Source: a virus. From it: 32,854 nt of DNA. The notes beneath the pieces are model-generated. The model was not told the origin of the DNA. It did no database searches and saw only the letters and a list, made by a program, of their open reading frames with translations. Position numbers and translations under genes: made by a program. Location: positions 1 to 32,854 of the IMG/VR virus record IMGVR_UViG_3300048064_000196; one strand, written 5' to 3'. Shown piece by piece: positions 5,767 to 14,391 of the stretch; the stretch's first letter is position 1, and each line of letters starts with the position of its first letter.

Positions 5767-8160
5767 TTATGCTATTGCTAAATAGATGTATGTTTCGTCA
5801 AGGGCATTTGTTCCCAAATCAGTTAAAAGTAGTTCAAACCCATCATCAGTAAAATTTAAAACATTAGTAGTTCCTTCTTGACCTGATGAATCTGCAAGTA
5901 AATATTTATTACGAGGATTTGATGGGCTTCTAACATCATCTATCATAACCCAACTATGTCCACTTGATGATGAAAGTTTATACATTACAAATCTTGGTCT
6001 AAATCCACCGTTTCCTGTAGGAGTTCCATCATCAGTAGTATAAACTCTTTTACCCGAAACACCACTTCCTAAATAAGTCCCTACCCTCTGATAACCGTCT
6101 ACTGAATGGAAGCAGTAGGCAATAATAGAACCCCAAACTGTTCCGAATGATGTTCTAAAATGTGTTGAATCAATAAATTCATTAGTTCCTGCATCTATTT
6201 TAGTATCTGTTGTATTTAAAAACAAAAAGTCAAGACTACCATCTATCTTTTTTGTCATTACATACCAATTAAGAGACGAAGTATCGTAAGGCTTAAAAAT
6301 AATTAATTCAGGCTCTTGAGTTAATCCGTGAGCAGGTCTGTTGTCTCCGTTTACATTTGTTTCGTAATTTATTATACTAAAACCTGCTTGAGTATTTACA
6401 GATGCACCGTTTAATGTTGTTACATTTGCTGAACTTAAACCTGCATCACTTGCAGTAGAATATCCTGTATCGTCAACATTATAAGTATTAGAACTTCCTC
6501 CTGCTTTCCAACACCAAGCGACTAAACCTGCATTTAATTGATTATGTGCGCCTCCTGAACCTACTGTAAATCCGTTTGAATCAAAAGATGTTAACCCTGC
6601 TAACCTTGTTGATTCGGCAGCTGTTGTATCAGATTGTATTGCCTTTGTTGCGGTTCTTATAGAATCATACAACATATGACTTTCAAAAGATGCGGTTCTA
6701 TTCTTTATCCAAACAAAATCAGGTTGAAATGCCATACCTAAAAAGTTTACGTTTGTAGGTGTTCCGTCATATTTAACATTTGCTGCTTCATCAATATATG
6801 CTGCTGTACCATTCCAAGTAGCATTATAAGAACCACTCTCATCATCGGGTGTATTGTCTAATTTATATAATGCTTTTCCATTTCCATCACCAAAATAATC
6901 TACTGTTGATGGTGAAGTTTCATTATACAAACTATCGATGTCCGATTGAGACAATTGCCTATTAAATATTCTAACTTGGTCTATTTGTCCTTCAAGATTA
7001 AATCCTCCTGAAGGATGCGAACCTAAAAATGTACCTACATTACTCGTTTGTCTATATGTACTTGCTCCTTTATAAGATTTATCAAAATATCCTTTATAAG
7101 AACTTGAACCATCAGAAGTAACAACTATATGATGCCAATTTGAATCTACTGCCCCTAAATTTATATCGCTTCCCCCTCCATTTATTAATGAGTACGCACC
7201 TGCAAAACCCCAATTAGCGTGAATTTGAAAAGTTGAATTAGTTGTTTCTGTTGAAAATACTGCATCAGTAGCTGCATTAGGAGCTTTTACCCAAAAAGAA
7301 AGACCAAAATTTTTAGTATTTAATATTGTGTCAATACCTGAAGGAAGTTGAATATAGTTTTGATTTGTATTTGTAAAAGAAGCACTCTGTCCGCTATCTA
7401 CTGATCTTCCTGTATCATTAGCATCCCCATCTAACTCATATAAAGCAACACCTGAACCATCATCAAAATAATCTGTAGTTGATTTTTTAGGGTCTGCGTA
7501 GGTTTCTAATGCTAATTGTCCTACTTCTCCACTATCTAATGCTTTGTTAAAGATTCTTACTTGGTCTATTGAACCATTAAAATATCGTATATTAGGGGTT
7601 GGTAACGCTCCAAAAGCTGATTGAGAACCAAATAAACTTAGGCTTGCGTTTGAAGTAAAGGTTAATGTTATATCTGCAGTAGTACTTCCATCTAAATATA
7701 TATTTAATGTTCCTGCAGAATTATTTAAAACAACAGCCATATGATGCCACTGTCCGTCTGTTACAGTCGTTGTACCATTAACAACGCCATTGCCCCCTAA
7801 ATTACCCTCGTGTGCTAATCTAATTACTCCATTTATAGTATAAATGTCATAACTATTAGTTGCAAAATCTCTTGCAGTAAAAATAGTTCTAAGATTTGCA
7901 TCATTAATACTTGTTTTAAACCACAAGGATAGGGTAGATGAATTTGTATTTGGATTTGAAAAAAGGGATGGTATAATTATCTCACTACTACTTCCATTAA
8001 AAGCAGCACCCTTTCTAATATACCCTGTTATCTTTTGAGTACTTCCGTTTCCCGTATAGGTTACAGTCTCAAAGTTTTGTAAAGGGTCAAATGCTGCTGC
8101 TGCAGGTGGTGTGGAAGCTACAATACCTCCTGTTGTAAAGAATTTTTTATTAAATCCCAT
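5767..8160 (-). CDS. Tail fibre / adhesin with two LamG domains
   Basis: A 797-residue virion protein likely to bind host surface glycans. Two concanavalin/LamG-like jelly rolls lie at about 50-208 and 258-415; each has a GQWHHMAVV- or NWHHIVVTS-type strand and an IDQVRIFN strand near its end. A related linker (DYFxDGxGxALYxLD) follows each domain. The region from about 461 to 797 resembles the DUF7483-type module of phage tail proteins, with FQPDFVWIKNR near 479 and the C-terminal YIYLAIA. The tandem LamG pair looks like an internal duplication. It is followed at once by a tail-fibre-assembly-like gene upstream and the lysis genes downstream. Confidence 0.8.
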   Translation of the reverse strand: MGFNKKFFTTGGIVASTPPAAAAFDPLQNFETVTYTGNGSTQKITGYIRKGAAFNGSSSEIIIPSLFSNPNTNSSTLSLWFKTSINDANLRTIFTARDFATNSYDIYTINGVIRLAHEGNLGGNGVVNGTTTVTDGQWHHMAVVLNNSAGTLNIYLDGSTTADITLTFTSNASLSLFGSQSAFGALPTPNIRYFNGSIDQVRIFNKALDSGEVGQLALETYADPKKSTTDYFDDGSGVALYELDGDANDTGRSVDSGQSASFTNTNQNYIQLPSGIDTILNTKNFGLSFWVKAPNAATDAVFSTETTNSTFQIHANWGFAGAYSLINGGGSDINLGAVDSNWHHIVVTSDGSSSYKGYFDKSYKGASTYRQTSNVGTFLGSHPSGGFNLEGQIDQVRIFNRQLSQSDIDSLYNETSPSTVDYFGDGNGKALYKLDNTPDDESGSYNATWNGTAAYIDEAANVKYDGTPTNVNFLGMAFQPDFVWIKNRTASFESHMLYDSIRTATKAIQSDTTAAESTRLAGLTSFDSNGFTVGSGGAHNQLNAGLVAWCWKAGGSSNTYNVDDTGYSTASDAGLSSANVTTLNGASVNTQAGFSIINYETNVNGDNRPAHGLTQEPELIIFKPYDTSSLNWYVMTKKIDGSLDFLFLNTTDTKIDAGTNEFIDSTHFRTSFGTVWGSIIAYCFHSVDGYQRVGTYLGSGVSGKRVYTTDDGTPTGNGGFRPRFVMYKLSSSSGHSWVMIDDVRSPSNPRNKYLLADSSGQEGTTNVLNFTDDGFELLLTDLGTNALDETYIYLAIA

Positions 8161-8628
8161 TTAGTCAAGGTTTGGTAAAGAATAAGAGGCAATCGCTGCT
8201 TTAGTTGTAAGTGCGTTAATCTCCCCTTCTTTAGTTCCACATTCAGTTCTTAAAGCTGCTCTTGCATCCAACACATCTTGTGGTGCTGAAGTACCTTCTT
8301 GGCTTCTGATAATGTACCAATCCGTTTCTGATAGTTTTCTGTTATAAATACTTTTTAGGTTTGCTATTTTGCTTTCCTTTAATTCAGCTACTGTTTGAGA
8401 CCAAGTTCTGTCAATTACAGGATATGTAAAAGTACTGCTATCTGCATCCCAAGTTAAATCTCCCAAGTATTGAATTGCTGAATCGTAGCTTGGTGTTACT
8501 ACGTCGTAGAATCCTGCTTCCTCCCAAGTATCCGAACCTAATAAATCAAACCCACAGATTACATTACCCCAAGATTTAGGGATTGTAGTATATCTTTTTA
8601 TTGCTCCTCCTATTTGTATTGCTTTCAT
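8161..8628 (-). CDS. Probable tail fibre assembly / structural protein (DUF4376-like)
   Basis: A 155-residue protein whose second half has the pattern of phage tail fibre assembly-type proteins: an ELKESKIANLKSIYNRKL helix, then SETDWYIIRSQEG and a helix with RAALRTEC. It ends one base before the LamG fibre gene begins, the usual placement for such chaperone or adaptor proteins. The N-terminal half (Trp/Asp-rich, with TWSQTV) is probably a small beta domain. It could be a structural hinge rather than a chaperone. Confidence 0.6.
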   Translation of the reverse strand: MKAIQIGGAIKRYTTIPKSWGNVICGFDLLGSDTWEEAGFYDVVTPSYDSAIQYLGDLTWDADSSTFTYPVIDRTWSQTVAELKESKIANLKSIYNRKLSETDWYIIRSQEGTSAPQDVLDARAALRTECGTKEGEINALTTKAAIASYSLPNLD

Positions 8629-8638
8629 ATTTTATTTT

Positions 8639-9208
8639 TTATACTGTTGCTCCTGATGCATAAGATGCTACTGCCCAATGTAATATTGCTCCTGCATCGT
8701 CATCGTCTGTACATAGAACTTGTAAAATGTTTGTCGTTGATGTATCTAAACTACTCGTGCCTACTTTATTAATTGTAGATGAAGTAAAGTTATCAGTTAA
8801 AGTAATAGCAGCACTTGACAAACTACCTGAAAGGATAATATCAATAACTTGACCTTTCTTAATATTTTGAATGTTTAAATCTACAGTTCCTAATGCTCCT
8901 GTTAAATTAAACCCTGAATATGAAGATGCATCTAAATTTATTGGACTTGTCGTAGAACTTATATCTTGTACTTCTGTATATCTTGCAGCTAATTGGTCGT
9001 GTCCTACTCCGTTATCTGAAATACTAACTGTTACATCTCCTGTTGTAGTATCAACTTCTAATCCTGTTCCTCCATCTACACTACCTACATCTCCTGCATC
9101 ATCATTGTATAGTTCTACAAAGTTAGCTTCTACTTTTGTAAACGCTGCAAATAGAGTATCCCCATTTCCTGCATCTTGCGCTCCTATTGTTATTGGTTGT
9201 CTTGCCAT
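8639..9208 (-). CDS. Tail appendage structural protein (189 aa)
   Basis: The N-terminal segment IGAQDAGNGDTLFAAFTKVE at about 7-26 is a recurring start of phage appendage proteins, in which a helix docks to the virion. The rest is Thr/Ser/Asp-rich beta sequence with repeated short turns (TTGDVTVSISDNG, LSSAAITLTDN). Probably a fibre-proximal or decoration protein. It is one of three closely spaced genes leading to the LamG fibre. Confidence 0.6.
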   Translation of the reverse strand: MARQPITIGAQDAGNGDTLFAAFTKVEANFVELYNDDAGDVGSVDGGTGLEVDTTTGDVTVSISDNGVGHDQLAARYTEVQDISSTTSPINLDASSYSGFNLTGALGTVDLNIQNIKKGQVIDIILSGSLSSAAITLTDNFTSSTINKVGTSSLDTSTTNILQVLCTDDDDAGAILHWAVASYASGATV

Positions 9209-9211
9209 ATC

Positions 9212-9427
9212 TTAAATTTGTGTTTGGTCTGTTCTATAAGTTGTGGTATCTGTTGTTAAAGGTGTACCTGAAATATTTGTTAAATCAACTGTTAAAGCAA
9301 ATGTTCCCCAACAAGCAGGTGCAGATATATCAGGAACAGCATTAGTAGACCAAGCAGTATCTGCTCCCCATCCACTATTGTCTATCATATCACAATATAT
9401 CTTACCCCAATTTATGTTATTTGCCAT
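9212..9427 (-). CDS. Small virion-region protein (71 aa)
   Basis: Starts MANNINWGKIYCDMIDNSGW, with further Trp residues and two Cys. I have no domain assignment. It starts immediately after motif copy 9435-9458, so it is probably the first gene of the appendage operon. Its stop lies 3 bases before the next gene. Likely a small structural protein. Confidence 0.65.
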   Translation of the reverse strand: MANNINWGKIYCDMIDNSGWGADTAWSTNAVPDISAPACWGTFALTVDLTNISGTPLTTDTTTYRTDQTQI

Positions 9428-9527
9428 ATTTAATACAATTACTTTTTTTGGTTTTTGTTATATAAGCTAAATACTGTTTTAACTTATTTACATTCTCTTG
9501 TTTTGGTTTATATCTTACAGTACCCAT
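9417..9527 (-). CDS. Possible short basic protein (36 aa)
   Basis: Short frame starting MGTVRYKPKQENVNKLKQYL and rich in Lys. It overlaps the connector gene by 13 bases and the 71-codon gene by 11 bases, the overlap style seen elsewhere. However, the motif copy 9435-9458 lies inside it, which may be why the frame stays open. Treat as uncertain. Confidence 0.35.
   Translation of the reverse strand: MGTVRYKPKQENVNKLKQYLAYITKTKKSNCIKYGK
9435..9458 (-). promoter_or_regulatory. Repeated late motif, copy E
   Basis: The minus strand reads ACAA, 16 bases, TTGT, continuing TATTAA. The TATTAA box ends right at the ATG of the 71-codon gene. Same half-sites and identical spacing as five other copies before virion genes. 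Confidence 0.7.
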
Positions 9528-10018
9528 CCTTCAAAACTTGCATCTTTATCAGGATATACATCATCATTACTATTTGTGTAGTATTCAGGAAACTTTGAAC
9601 TTGCCTCAAAACTCATATAGTTAATGAATCTATCAGTATAATACTGTGCTACGTTTCTTTCTTTTTCTATTAAGAAATCTACTTCGTTTTTTTCTACGTT
9701 TGTAGCATTCTCTGAACCGTGCTTAAATATGCCTTTATTTGCTATTGTATAAGCTGCAAAGGGTAAGTACTCAACTAATGCCCAATGTATCAGCATCGGC
9801 TTTATATGGTCGTTTACAAGCGTTAAATAATCTCCTGTTAAACTACTTGCTACAATATCAGCTTGTATCTTGTTATAAAGGTCAGTTCCTAAATAGTTTT
9901 GAATATGTATATCTTGTGCTATTTTAATATACTGTAAAAACTTGTCAGTATCTACATTTCCGTTGACAGAACTAAACTTTACTAAATCTTTTCTTGTTAT
10001 GAATAATGCGTCTGCCAT
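9515..10018 (-). CDS. Head-tail connector-like protein (DUF6712 type)
   Basis: A 167-residue, mostly helical protein. The N-terminus LFITRKDLVKFSSVNGNVD and the segment AQDIHIQNYLGTDLYNKI are typical of the Bacteroidetes phage family I associate with DUF6712, placed next to portal genes and proposed to form the head-tail adaptor ring. The C-terminal part (YYTNSNDDVYPDKD) is acidic and Tyr-rich. It follows the portal gene by 2 bases, which fits a connector role. Family assignment is from memory of the pattern, not a search. Confidence 0.65.
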   Translation of the reverse strand: MADALFITRKDLVKFSSVNGNVDTDKFLQYIKIAQDIHIQNYLGTDLYNKIQADIVASSLTGDYLTLVNDHIKPMLIHWALVEYLPFAAYTIANKGIFKHGSENATNVEKNEVDFLIEKERNVAQYYTDRFINYMSFEASSKFPEYYTNSNDDVYPDKDASFEGWVL

Positions 10019-10020
10019 TT

Positions 10021-11754
10021 CTATCTATTTTTAAATCCTTTATTAGGCATATCAATAGGTCGTTTAGCAACCTTTGGGTCATTAACTTCAGGAGTAAACC
10101 CTTCTTTCTTTGCCTTGTTTACGCTTATTTCTGCATTTGGGTTTGTAGCATCAGGTTTTACATCAACTGCCATATACGTTTTACGCATCCAAAAATGGTG
10201 ACACGCTGCTCCACCTTTGTAAAGCCATATATCGTAGGTAGCTGCTCCATTTTCTCCAAATCCTGCATTTACTGCTCTTTGACTCATTTGCATTATATCC
10301 TCTTTACGATAGATTTTTTTAGCACCAACCATTAGTTTGCAAAATTCTCTTGAATTAGATTGTGTAGCTAACGGTGCATACTGATAACGTACCTTAAACT
10401 TCATATCATCTACTTCTCCATCTTGCTCACTTGTAGCATTAGGTCTTGCAGTTCCTGTAGAAGCTAAACCAATCATTTTATCTAATGCCTCTTCTTGTTC
10501 GTAGTCAACTTCTCTTTCGTCTACTAATACCCAATTCTCTAAATCTTCTTCTTCTCCAAATTCGTCAAGTAAGTCAAACATTTTATTGTCATCAAACTCT
10601 GCAGATAATGTTAATTCATTTTTTACTCCTGTTTCTTCTTCTCTTGCTTCGTCTGTTATTGCGTTGTCTGTTTCTATAAACGCTAAAGGTTGTAAAGTCT
10701 TAAAGTATAGTTTAAGTGAAATACCATTAACCGCCAAAATATCGTCCATACAGTCCGTTAATAGATCTTGGTATGGTTTTATAGTAATATTGTCAAAAAG
10801 TAGTGCAGCAGTCTTTATTTCATCTGCATTAGACCCTAAACCGTTGTTTTCTGTTCTAATTCCTAAAAGTAATGGACTTGTTACCCTGTGTGCTACTATT
10901 AGTTTAGCTGAACACTCGTTAGATAAATACTCATAGTGTTGAGGTGCATCATTTAACGGAATATCGTCTACCGTTGTTTTAGATTCAGCGTTGTTGTTAA
11001 AGGCTATAATTACTTTTTCGCCTCTTGCTCCTGTAAGTTTACGCATCACATCAGACTTAATCTGCATTTGCTTTTCTCTATCAGGAACACCGTTATTAAA
11101 GTTGACTACCTTCGTGCCACTAAAGCCGTTTTGTACATCGTTAATTAAGTAGTCTGCTACTTCGCTTTCTAATTCAGCGTAAGCTAATCCACCTTGATAA
11201 TCTACAGGACAATAGTAATCATATCCACTAACGTATTTCTTTACTATTTTAATTTCAGGTTCGTTACCGTTACCAAAACCAAAAGCAGCTATACGTTGAG
11301 GTTTATCACTACGCTTTACTTTTGCCCAATCGTGATGATAGTAGTATGCTTCTATTTGTCCATCTTCGTTACATTTTTCTGCTCGTAGTGTTTGTCTTGG
11401 AAAGTGTTCTGCTTTTACTACTTCTCCTTTTTGATATAACACTTGAAAAGAACCCTCTCCTAATAGTTTTAAATCAAGTACTACTTTTCTTAAACAAGAG
11501 TCAGAAAATATAGAACGCATAGCAGCGTACTCATCAGGTTTTTTGCTACTATCTAAGGCATCAAGACCTTTTCCATAAATCATATTACTAATACCATTTA
11601 TAATAGAATGGTTTGTAGTTGAATTAGTGTAAAGGTCTATCAGATAAGAATAGTAGTCGTTGTCATCTCCATACTCAACCCAATCTCTGTTTTTATCTTC
11701 AGATATTTTAGGTCTATTGTAAGATGCTAAATTAACTATGTGTAAATTATCCAT
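10021..11754 (-). CDS. Portal protein with C-terminal extension
   Basis: A 577-residue portal protein, the dodecameric channel at the capsid vertex through which DNA passes. The first ~370 residues match the portal core: YDYYCPVDYQGG, a long helical part with DVQNGFSGTKVVNF, and LLLGIRTENNGLGSNADEIK near residue 300. From about 451 to the end there is a separate domain with SREFCKLM, YDIWLYKGGAACHHFWMRK (C-H-H near 518-520) and a basic tail. This extension is not part of the usual portal core and may bind metal. The start overlaps the upstream stop by one base. Confidence 0.85.
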   Translation of the reverse strand: MDNLHIVNLASYNRPKISEDKNRDWVEYGDDNDYYSYLIDLYTNSTTNHSIINGISNMIYGKGLDALDSSKKPDEYAAMRSIFSDSCLRKVVLDLKLLGEGSFQVLYQKGEVVKAEHFPRQTLRAEKCNEDGQIEAYYYHHDWAKVKRSDKPQRIAAFGFGNGNEPEIKIVKKYVSGYDYYCPVDYQGGLAYAELESEVADYLINDVQNGFSGTKVVNFNNGVPDREKQMQIKSDVMRKLTGARGEKVIIAFNNNAESKTTVDDIPLNDAPQHYEYLSNECSAKLIVAHRVTSPLLLGIRTENNGLGSNADEIKTAALLFDNITIKPYQDLLTDCMDDILAVNGISLKLYFKTLQPLAFIETDNAITDEAREEETGVKNELTLSAEFDDNKMFDLLDEFGEEEDLENWVLVDEREVDYEQEEALDKMIGLASTGTARPNATSEQDGEVDDMKFKVRYQYAPLATQSNSREFCKLMVGAKKIYRKEDIMQMSQRAVNAGFGENGAATYDIWLYKGGAACHHFWMRKTYMAVDVKPDATNPNAEISVNKAKKEGFTPEVNDPKVAKRPIDMPNKGFKNR

Positions 11755-12098
11755 TAGAATGTAATAAATTCGTTATCTGTATCGTTAGAAATAAAAGCAC
11801 CACTATTGATAGTGTAATCTGTTAAATCAGCTTGATTAGTACAAAAGATTTTATCCTTGTGTATTACTTCACTACCTTCTTTAATCGTTAACGTATAAGT
11901 TTCGTCTTGTTTTAAATTAAACACCGCATTGTAAGTATTGTAATACAGTTGTTCTGCTATAGATGTAGTATCTACGTTGTGTACTTCTGTATTTGTGGTT
12001 TCATTTACTATTGTAACATTGTAACTATCTCCACTTGTGAACTTTCGTGGTATTAAATTAATAGTTTGTGCTGATGCACTTTCTTCTAATACAATCAT
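11754..12098 (-). CDS. Small beta-rich virion protein (114 aa)
   Basis: A protein starting MIVLEESASAQTINLIPRKF and consisting largely of alternating beta-type sequence (YNVTIVNETTNTEVH, ETYTLTIKEGSEVIH). It is probably a head or tail completion protein or decoration protein with an Ig-like fold; there is no specific family call. I choose the start at 12098 because a terminator and a motif copy lie just upstream of it. A longer frame to 12170 would run through both. It overlaps the portal start by one base. Confidence 0.7.
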   Translation of the reverse strand: MIVLEESASAQTINLIPRKFTSGDSYNVTIVNETTNTEVHNVDTTSIAEQLYYNTYNAVFNLKQDETYTLTIKEGSEVIHKDKIFCTNQADLTDYTINSGAFISNDTDNEFITF

Positions 12099-12104
12099 AT
12101 TTAT

Positions 12105-12128
12105 ACAATAAAAAAACTTTGAATTTGT
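12105..12128 (-). promoter_or_regulatory. Repeated late motif, copy C
   Basis: The minus strand reads ACAA, 16 bases, TTGT, then ATAAA directly before the ATG at 12098. It sits immediately after a rho-independent terminator (12134-12160), exactly where a new promoter would be expected for the portal operon. Confidence 0.75.
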
Positions 12129-12133
12129 TATAA

Positions 12134-12160
12134 TAAAAAAGGGCAGCATATAGCCACCCT
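12134..12160 (-). terminator. Rho-independent terminator after tail tube gene
   Basis: The minus-strand RNA forms an 8-bp stem AGGGUGGC/GCUGCCCU, two pairs being G-U wobbles that exist only in this orientation. It has a 5-base UAUAU loop and a following U run. It lies 22 bases past the stop of the upstream gene. Confidence 0.85.
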
Positions 12161-12182
12161 CTTCAATCAAATGAAACTCGGT

Positions 12183-12731
12183 TTAAGAGTTTGTTCCTTC
12201 TGTAACTGTTACTGTAGAAGTAAGTCCTGCAAATGGATCTGCAGATGTTGCACCCTCTAAAAAGTTAGCAGGTTGTAATTCAGATGCTGCAAGAGTCAAA
12301 GTGTAACCACTTAAATCTCCCATAGCTGCTCCTGTAGAAATTGTGCCTCCTGTTACTTCAGCACCGTGTTCTGCTCCCATAACAAAAGCATTACCGTTAT
12401 AATCTTCTACAACTACGTGTGGTCTACCAAATGCTAATAGCTTTAATTCTTTGTTATCTTCTTTAGTCAGCTTTTTAAGCGTAAGGTTTAAAGTTTGCTC
12501 AAAGAAAGTCGTTCCGTTTTCACGGCTTGAAGTAATAGCTTGTTCAAAGCTACTATTTCCTTTTAGTTCATATTTGTATGCGGTAACTGCACCCAAGTCA
12601 TCAATTACATCAGTATCAGTTGTATCATAAGCAATAGTTATATCTCCAAAATCAATGAAGTAGACTGCCTTAATACCACCTACTACATCTTTGCAGGGTT
12701 CCTTTCTACCGCGTGTTAAATCACAAGCCAT
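12183..12731 (-). CDS. Probable major tail tube protein
   Basis: A 182-residue protein between the capsid gene and the portal gene. The middle (YELKGNSSFEQAITSSRENG, then FFEQTLNLTLKKLTKEDN) has the strand-turn-strand pattern of tail tube monomers, and the C-terminal 60 residues are Gly/Thr/Ala-rich beta sequence. It has an isolated MACDLTRGRKEPC start. Its own terminators on both sides suggest separate, high-level control, as for an abundant virion protein. A head decoration or capsid spike protein is the alternative. Confidence 0.65.
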   Translation of the reverse strand: MACDLTRGRKEPCKDVVGGIKAVYFIDFGDITIAYDTTDTDVIDDLGAVTAYKYELKGNSSFEQAITSSRENGTTFFEQTLNLTLKKLTKEDNKELKLLAFGRPHVVVEDYNGNAFVMGAEHGAEVTGGTISTGAAMGDLSGYTLTLAASELQPANFLEGATSADPFAGLTSTVTVTEGTNS

Positions 12732-12744
12732 AAGTTTTATATAT

Positions 12745-12781
12745 TAAAAAAGGGTGAGCAGGAATATACCTTACCCACCCT
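12745..12781 (-). terminator. Terminator after major capsid gene
   Basis: The minus-strand transcript has an outer stem AGGGTG/CACCCT and an inner AGG/CCT pairing around an AT-rich loop, followed by six U. It lies 22 bases past the capsid stop codon. Partial read-through is expected, since no motif copy precedes the next gene. Confidence 0.75.
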
Positions 12782-12803
12782 CTTTAGTTAGTTATTCTTT
12801 TTA

Positions 12804-13766
12804 TTAGTCGTTAGCAGAGTTAGTGATACCGTAAGTTACGATGTCATCAACAATACCATACTGTACACCTGCGGTAAATCTCATTACAACTCTTACGTTT
12901 TGAGAACCATCAATGTCAGCCATATCAATAACTTTTACTTCGTTGTGGTCAGATAATAGACCTGTACCGAAGTAGATGTTTGATTTTTCAGCAGCAATAG
13001 CTTGGTTAGAACCTAATCCGTTAGCAACAAAGATTTTGATACCATCAAAAGTCAAGGCTCCGTTGTTAAACCATTGTGTTCCCATAGAATTTGTACCTGC
13101 AGCACCTACTCCATCAGCAGCAAATCCGCCTAATGCTCTTACGTATGCTCTTGCTACGTTCTGAGAAATATAGATTGATAAATCTTCACTTCCGTATAGA
13201 GTAGAAGGAACTGCATCAGCAATCTTTCCTAACTCTGTGATTACGTTAGAGGCAGTTACTGTAGTCCCTGCAACTTCGTTTCCTGTTGGTAGGTTAGCAT
13301 CAGCAGTAAGTAAAGTCATAAGACCATCAAACTGTCCGCTTGTAGCTGTTGAACCTGCCCAAATAGAAGTTTCTGTTCTCTGTGCTACTTTAGCAGCAAC
13401 GTGAGAAATTAAGAAATCACTAAAAGATGAAGGTAGTGTATCGTGTGCTGAATATCCCATAGAGATAGCTTCCCAATCATCTTGGAAATCTTTCTTACAT
13501 AATTGTAAGTTTACTTGTTGGAATTCAGGAGTCAAAGTTCTTTCGTCTAACGTCAAAGTACTTGTCGCTGTGAAATCACAAGAAGCATCTTTTACGATGT
13601 CATCAGTAGAGATAGTTTTAATTACCTCTTGGAATTTAATGTTAGGTTTAACAGTAATCCCTCCGTTTTCAATAGTGTTAGCACTCAATAAAGCAGCAGA
13701 AATATACTGTCCTGCAAATTCTCCATTATAAGCAACACTTGCGTTTTGAGTTGTTGTTGTTGGCAT
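12804..13766 (-). CDS. Major capsid protein
   Basis: A 320-residue protein fitting an HK97-fold capsid subunit without a long delta domain. The N-terminal arm is Thr/Asn-rich (MPTTTTQNASVAYNGEF). Strand-rich parts with LTPEFQQVNLQLCKKDF and a helix TSIWAG follow, then ISQNVARAYVRALGG with the typical spine-helix context, and a C-terminal beta segment VRVVMRFTAGVQYGIVDD. It is preceded by an acidic scaffold gene and followed by a terminator, the normal setting for the most abundant virion protein. Two cysteines near 63 and 89 might be structural. Confidence 0.85.
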   Translation of the reverse strand: MPTTTTQNASVAYNGEFAGQYISAALLSANTIENGGITVKPNIKFQEVIKTISTDDIVKDASCDFTATSTLTLDERTLTPEFQQVNLQLCKKDFQDDWEAISMGYSAHDTLPSSFSDFLISHVAAKVAQRTETSIWAGSTATSGQFDGLMTLLTADANLPTGNEVAGTTVTASNVITELGKIADAVPSTLYGSEDLSIYISQNVARAYVRALGGFAADGVGAAGTNSMGTQWFNNGALTFDGIKIFVANGLGSNQAIAAEKSNIYFGTGLLSDHNEVKVIDMADIDGSQNVRVVMRFTAGVQYGIVDDIVTYGITNSAND

Positions 13767-13784
13767 TTTTAATTATTTATTTAT

Positions 13785-14372
13785 TTATTTTTTAATGTTT
13801 GCAATTCTTTGCATTACCTTATCTGCAGTAGTCATATTTCTTTTCTGTGCAAATAGGTTTAAATTCTTTTTAGTTTCAGCTTCAGGATTGTGAGTTACTT
13901 TAGCAACAGGCTCTTCTGCTGATAGTTCAACCTCTTCCTTAACTTCTTCTTCAGAAACTTCTTCGCTCATTTCTTCTTTAGGCTCAATCATAGATTTGAT
14001 TTCTTCAATCATTTCTCTAACCTCTGCTAAATCTTGTTTTGTTGCGTATGCCATTTCTTCTTCTTCTGCAGCTTCTACTTCTTCAGATGCTTCCGCTTCC
14101 TCAATTTCTTCTGCTGCTCCTATAGATGCAATAATACCTTCTTCTTCTACTTTTAGCATTTCGCCATCTTCCAAAGAGTATTCGCCTACAGGTAGTGCTA
14201 CTTTTTCGTCATCTGTTACTATGAACACTTCACTTCCTGCAGCGAAATTTTCACTTTCAATAACAGTTCCGTTTTCCAAAGTAGCTTGTGCTAATTTTAC
14301 TTCTTGAGTTTCTTCATTTAGTTCCACTCCAAGAACTTCTTTTACTTTGTTTAACATATCTGTCGCTTTCAT
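13785..14372 (-). CDS. Scaffolding protein
   Basis: A 195-residue, strongly acidic protein. Residues ~85-155 are dominated by Glu with Ala/Ser/Val (EEIEEAEASEEVEAAEEEE) and predict as a long helix or coiled coil. A basic C-terminus (FAQKRNMTTADKVMQRIANI) fits the usual scaffold element that contacts the capsid subunit. It lies 18 bases before the major capsid gene. A small beta domain occupies the first 75 residues. The gene is preceded by motif copy 14392-14415, so scaffold and capsid form one transcription unit. Confidence 0.75.
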   Translation of the reverse strand: MKATDMLNKVKEVLGVELNEETQEVKLAQATLENGTVIESENFAAGSEVFIVTDDEKVALPVGEYSLEDGEMLKVEEEGIIASIGAAEEIEEAEASEEVEAAEEEEMAYATKQDLAEVREMIEEIKSMIEPKEEMSEEVSEEEVKEEVELSAEEPVAKVTHNPEAETKKNLNLFAQKRNMTTADKVMQRIANIKK

Positions 14373-14391
14373 ATAAATTGAATATAATTAT

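Noticed and set aside
10586-10936. 116-codon plus-strand frame inside the portal gene
   Set aside because: Antisense to a well-supported portal; no plus-strand gene is supported anywhere in the window.
13767-13784. Late motif copy directly before the major capsid gene
   Set aside because: Only 18 AT-rich bases (repeated ATTT) separate scaffold and capsid genes; neither half-site is present, so the capsid is served from the copy at 14392.
13996-14307. 103-codon plus-strand Ser-rich frame
   Set aside because: It is the antisense of the Glu-rich scaffold region (GAA/GAG repeats read as TTC/CTC and shifted to Ser codons), so the long open frame is a composition effect.
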